DNA of 64,000 nucleotides. It comes from Welwitschia mirabilis (taxonomy: Eukaryota > Gnetophyta > Gnetopsida > Welwitschiales). The notes under the pieces are model-generated. The model did no database searches. It worked only from the letters and a program-made list of their open reading frames with translations, and was not told the origin of the DNA. Position numbers and translations under genes: made by a program. Location of the stretch: contig JBOZIK010000001.1 of NCBI GenBank assembly GCA_051453625.1, positions 76,966,613 to 77,030,612 of the forward strand. The letters are read 5' to 3'. This document shows positions 60,651-64,000 of this stretch, one piece after another (the first letter of the stretch is position 1; each line of letters begins with the position of its first letter).

Positions 60651-62778
60651 TGTTGAGATATGTGTGAATTAAACTTTACTTAAGATAGAGTTTTTGTTTT
60701 CTTTGAAGTGTAAATTAGCTTTTCTATTTTCTCCTCTTATGTTCAATCTAAGTAGGGGATTATTAGTTCACTATGAGTTACTTTACATGTCATAGACAAA
60801 CTATCTTATTAAAGCAATTGTTACACTCTATGATAGCTTTCCAACTTGTGTATCTATTTTATAACAAGTTAACTCTAGAATAATTCCTATATAAAGGGAT
60901 TAGAGATTAAGGTATTATGAGCAAGGCAAAGGCAGCTTGTATGTTCTAAGCTTGAGTTGATTTGAATTCATATATCCTAATTTTTGGTAAATAATGAAGA
61001 TCTTATTTTTGTGAATGTTTCCCTTTACTTGGAGAATTTCAGCACATAAATTCTGGTGTATTTTTTGGTGCATAACTTTTAATTTTTCATTGCCTTGTAA
61101 TTTATAAATTAGCATGGTATTTGGAAGTGCCTCTTTCAACAATGGGTATCAACCTTTAGGTATGACACTAGGTGTGGGGAATTTGGCTTGAAGTGTCTAT
61201 GTATGACTTGAGGGATTAGATTGAAGTGTTGTTTGAGTGGAAGCTAGTATAAGCAAGGAGAAGACTATGGTATTGATGGATACATTTGATGATAATAACT
61301 AAAAGCTCTGGAAGATTAACATTAAAGACTTGTTATATGAGTAAGATCTTGAACTTCTTATTCATGGACCAAGTGCAAGACTTGCTTCTATTACTATTGA
61401 TGAATGAAATAGGATGAGACAAAGTTCGGTGATGTTCTCATGTCTCTACTCTTATAAATATGCAAGAAGAAACATTTGTACATATTTTGTGGTGTAAATT
61501 GAAGTTACTTTACCAAGAAAAACAATGACCAAATTTGTCTTCTTGTATCAGAAACTTCATGATTTAAAACTAAAGGCAAATGATTCCATAGAGGCTTATA
61601 TCCAATGCTTTCAACACTATTGTTTACTAAATGGTAGCAATTAGGCCAAATATGTCTAGTGATGATAAGGCTATGAAATTTCTTAGTTCTCTTCCTAATT
61701 CCTAAAATTCCTTGGTGGTAAGTTTGAGTGGCAATACTCTATGTGTGTTGGATTTCCATGAACCTATAATGCTATCTTGGTTGAGGGTATGAGATGATCA
61801 ATCAATAAGAATGCATCATCATCTAGTATGACTCTATTTGGTAATGAAAAAAAAAAAAATTGACATGCTAGCATTGTGGGAAAATAGGACATGTGAAGAA
61901 AGATTTCCCAAGTATATTAAAACAGAATGAGTCTGCTATAGTAGCTATTCCTACAGAAGCTGATAACTTAGTTTAATGTAATATAGCTTTGAGCTAGGTT
62001 ATGGACCTTTTCTTCTATGCCATTACTAATAGTTAGCAGCAAGTGGGAGTTCTATGTTTTGTTATGTCTTTTTCAATGTGAGTAGTATTTTGGCTTGCAT
62101 GATGTAAGATTTGGATTTGTTGTCATGTTAAGATATCACATCCATGAGCATTTATGAGATAATGTTTGTAATTGCTCGTTTGATGTTGTCTCATATATTG
62201 GCTTGAGGAGACTTTGTCTGTTCAAATGTTCTTATCCAGAAATGCTCCTCAAAGGGATGTGCATCTTAGTGATTCTTATGCATGCTTTAGTCCATGTTTG
62301 ACAATGATAGACAAGAGGTTCTAGAGTGATGATATTATTGTAACAAGGATTTTGTCAGTCTATGGAGATGGTCTTTTTATGCCTTTAAGATTGGTTATGA
62401 TGATTCTTCTTTAGCTCCAAGCTCAAGTGAAGTTTCTTTCAAGTGGAAGATTGTTGAGATATGTGTAAATTCAACTTTACTTAAGATAGAGTTTTTCTTT
62501 TCATTAAACTGTAAATTAGTTTTTCTATTTTCTCTTCTTATATCTAGTTTAAGCAAGGAATTATTAGTTTGCTATGAGTTATTTTACATATTAGAGACAA
62601 ACTATGTTGTTTGGAATGTTGTGAGCAAGGCAAGGTATGTGTATGTTCTAAGCTTGAGCTGCTTTGGAATCCGTGTATCTGAAGTTTGAGAGATAGGGTT
62701 TCACCACTTAAATTCTAGTGCCTTTTATTGTGCATAAGTTTTAACTTTTCTTTCCTTGGCAATTTGCCTCTTCCAACA
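60651..62778 (+). mobile_element. Copia A: gag-only Ty1/Copia element inserted in an exon-like segment
   Basis: LTRs at 60651-61141 (491 bp) and 62452-62778 (327 bp, internally shortened) both start TGTTGAGATATGTGT and end CTCTTYCAACA. The primer site TGGGTATCAACC is at 61143-61154 and the polypurine tract AAGTGGAAGAT ends at 62451. The interior of 1.3 kb has gag only. Flanks AAAGG (60646-60650) and AAAGA (62780-62784) look like a target duplication with one change. Confidence 0.8.
61290..61960 (+). pseudogene. gag: Copia A gag relic with CCHC zinc knuckle
   Basis: Pieces in shifting frames match the gag-polypeptide domain of Copia. KLWKINIKDLLYE (61300) opens it, LYQKLHDLKLKANDSIEAYI (about 61545-61605) is the central block, and HCGKIGHVKKD (61870-61905) is the zinc knuckle, with its first and last cysteines damaged. 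After it only about 60 codons of unassigned text remain before the non-coding tail; no protease, integrase or reverse transcriptase is present. Confidence 0.75.
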
Positions 62779-62784
62779 CAAAGA

Positions 62785-62963
62785 AGGAGAGGAGGATGAG
62801 TTCTACACGATGGAGGAGATGCTGTACAGCTCTGTGGCGGAAAACTTGTTGATTAAACATTTGGGTGGGAATGCAGATTTGGTTGATGACTATTTTAGTG
62901 AGATTTTTTTGAAAAAAAAGGTTGATATAATGGTCCCGTCACTAATTCGCCTCTCTGAGCAGT
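62785..62963 (+). CDS. Exon-like segment of the unidentified gene, right part, intact
   Basis: Clean reading with GEEDEFYTMEEMLYSSVAEN, then LLIKHLGGNADLVDDYF, then VDIMVPSLIRLSEQ and a stop at 62962-62964. Codons are G/C-ending more often than in any transposon reading here. The segment is separated from 60462-60650 by Copia A; joined across the insertion, the two are out of frame by one base. Alternatively AAG at 62785-62787 could serve as an acceptor joining the 57355-57468 reading in frame. I do not recognise the protein. Confidence 0.45.
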
Positions 62964-62979
62964 AATATTTCGTTTAAGC

Positions 62980-63144
62980 ATGCCTGAGACCGCACGGTAT
63001 CCACTGCTGCGCAATGGCTGGTTTCTGGATGGTGCCGACGTCCATTCACGCCTGCCGGCTGGGTTGTGCGTTCAGTACCTGGAAATCCTGCGATCTCTTG
63101 CTGAGTTCTTCGCGATCGTTTCTCTTGGCCGAACCGAGATGTAG
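62980..63144 (+). CDS. Short GC-rich open stretch (54 codons), unidentified
   Basis: It begins MPETARYPLLRNGWFLDGAD and continues VHSRLPAGLCVQYLEILRSL. It ends at TAG, after which the same frame stays open (IPGLILFSLCQQNAFVQ) to a second TAG in a CAG-like context. It could be an exon decayed by C-to-T changes. The opposite strand also has an open frame here, so the coding strand is uncertain. Confidence 0.3.
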   Translation: MPETARYPLLRNGWFLDGADVHSRLPAGLCVQYLEILRSLAEFFAIVSLGRTEM

Positions 63145-63480
63145 ATTCCTGGCCTCATCCTCTTCAGCCTCTGTCAACAAAATGCCTTTGTTCAATAGAC
63201 ATCTTCTNNNNNNNNNNNNNNNNNNNNNNNNNNNNNNNNNNNNNNNNNNNNNNNNNNNNNNNNNNNNNNNNNNNNNNNNNNNNNNNNNNNNNNNNNNNNN
63301 NNNNNNNGAACCGAGATGTAGATTCCTGGCCTCATCCTCTTCAGCCTCTGTCAACAAAATGCCTTTGTTCAATAGACATCTTCTGTGCTTCTGATCAATG
63401 AGACAGACAGAGGGACTTTCTTTGGAAGCAGCTTTGAAGCAACAAATCGTGTTGTTCAACCCAACTCCTGGGACTTTCAT
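63046..63480 (-). CDS. Minus-strand open stretch, 85 codons after removal of a gap artefact, unidentified
   Basis: From ATG at 63480 it reads MKVPGVGLNNTICCFKAASK, later LLTEAEEDEARNLHLGS and AKRNDREELSKRSQDFQ, with a donor-like CAG|GTACTG at the end of that piece. The N gap 63208-63307 together with one copy of the duplicated 77 bp adds 177 bp (59 codons), which leaves the frame unchanged. Acidic and serine-rich composition on this strand mirrors S-rich readings on the other, so only one of the two can be real. Family unknown. Confidence 0.3.
   Translation of the reverse strand: MKVPGVGLNNTICCFKAASKESPSVCLIDQKHRRCLLNKGILLTEAEEDEARNLHLGXXXXXXXXXXXXXXXXXXXXXXXXXXXXXXXXXXRRCLLNKGILLTEAEEDEARNLHLGSAKRNDREELSKRSQDFQVLNAQPSRQA
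63208..63307. other. Assembly gap, 100 N, with exactly duplicated flanks
   Basis: The 77 bases 63131-63207 are repeated without change at 63308-63384. The gap is almost certainly an unmerged contig overlap rather than missing DNA. Confidence 0.9.
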
Positions 63481-63586
63481 TTTCCAGAGTCTTAACTCTT
63501 CTTTCTCGTTACATATCAGCTTTTATGTCAGTATAAGCGTTTCTAGTTTTTTAGCAGTAATTCGATTTTTATATTTCTTTTCGCAG

Positions 63587-63670
63587 GAGCCACTGTATCT
63601 TGAACGCTCCCAGGATCTGATAACGGGCATCAAGAAGCTCTCCGTGAAGCTGATCGCGGCTCACAAATAG
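63587..63670 (+). CDS. Probable terminal exon of an unidentified gene
   Basis: A pyrimidine-rich tract ending TTTCTTTTCGCAG at 63586 is a strong plant splice acceptor. It is followed by 27 codons, EPLYLERSQDLITGIKKLSV and KLIAAHK, then TAG. Codon use is GC-rich, including GCG and CTC/CTG. The same frame is open back to 63398 without an intron, so the acceptor may or may not be used. A donor is not obvious: the nearest, GTATAAG at 63531, would leave an intron of only 56 bases. The protein is not recognised. Confidence 0.45.
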   Translation, partial: EPLYLERSQDLITGIKKLSVKLIAAHK

Positions 63671-64000
63671 TGATTGTATATAGATTTCTTTGTTAATTTC
63701 CTTCTTGCCTTCGTTACGTATTTAACATGATTTATTAAAAGACAAACTAAAGTGAAAATTTCGAAGAAATCATTGCAACAAATGACTGTAACAAAGAAAA
63801 TCCATTATAGTGTGCTGTGATCATTTTCCAAAAACTTCTTGTAGTGGGATTGAGCCTTCCATGCTAGCCATATGCCGAATTGCCATCCGGTCATGAAAAG
63901 AGAAGGGTGACGAAGTTAAGAATCCCCACTGGGCTCCTGCTGTAATGTAATCTATCGAATATTAATAACATAACAAGACTTGCTTTCGTAGAAACCTGTG
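63671..64000 (+). other. Probable 3' flank or untranslated region
   Basis: AT-rich to about 63840, then a GC-richer piece (63840-63950) with short open readings on both strands. No gene can be assigned before the window ends. Confidence 0.35.

Noticed and set aside
1-64000. tRNA, rRNA or other structured RNA genes
   Set aside because: I scanned for tRNA arms and conserved rRNA segments and saw none; the tRNA-like matches found are primer binding sites of retroelements.

Overview
This window looks like intergenic chromatin of a large, AT-rich, repeat-saturated seed-plant genome. It is almost entirely long terminal repeat (LTR) retrotransposons, nested inside one another and broken by stops. 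A small GC-richer, gene-like patch lies only at the right end (about 57.1-57.5 kb and 62.8-63.7 kb). CpG is very rare outside that patch and one CA/CG microsatellite. Nearly all differences between repeat copies are C-to-T or G-to-A, as expected from old methylated cytosines. Gymnosperms, including the very AT-rich Welwitschia lineage, are known for this kind of decay. A gymnosperm is therefore my best guess, but it is inference only.

Layout, outermost first. (1) A Gypsy element H on the minus strand (gag 41.8-43.5 kb, 5' LTR 43546-45038) is cut in its gag by (2) a plus-strand gag-only element L0 (internal region 1598-3977; LTR copies at 1-1597, 3978-6300 continued at 38866-38953, and 39054-41808 after an assembly gap). 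(3) L0's LTR is split by a minus-strand Athila-type Gypsy element L1 (6301-38860, 5-bp target duplication). (4) L1 carries two further insertions: a second Athila-type element L2 (14809-27666) in its gag, and a non-autonomous element G (30072-38515) in its 5' LTR. G has 3.9-4.0 kb LTRs around only 543 bp of internal sequence. Genes of L1 and L2 read, on the minus strand, gag, protease, reverse transcriptase, integrase, and in L2 a third ORF region. All are dead.

From 45.0 to 57.1 kb there is a diverged relative of G's LTR in the opposite orientation, a primer-binding-site-like relic at 47.9 kb, a CA/CG microsatellite inside a diverged direct repeat, and a second member (F2) of the H LTR family with no recognisable coding capacity.

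From 57.1 kb to the end a gene of unknown function is present in pieces. A 5' end with a clean start (57122-57468) is interrupted by a Copia element read on the minus strand (57469-59960). A decayed second copy of the same 5' end lies at 60000-60322. An exon-like segment (60462-60650 and 62785-62963) is split by a gag-only Copia element (60651-62778). Further GC-rich segments follow at 62980-63670. I do not recognise the encoded protein and cannot say whether any of it is expressed. Ten N gaps interrupt the window; two of them are flanked by the same sequence on both sides and are probably unmerged contig ends.
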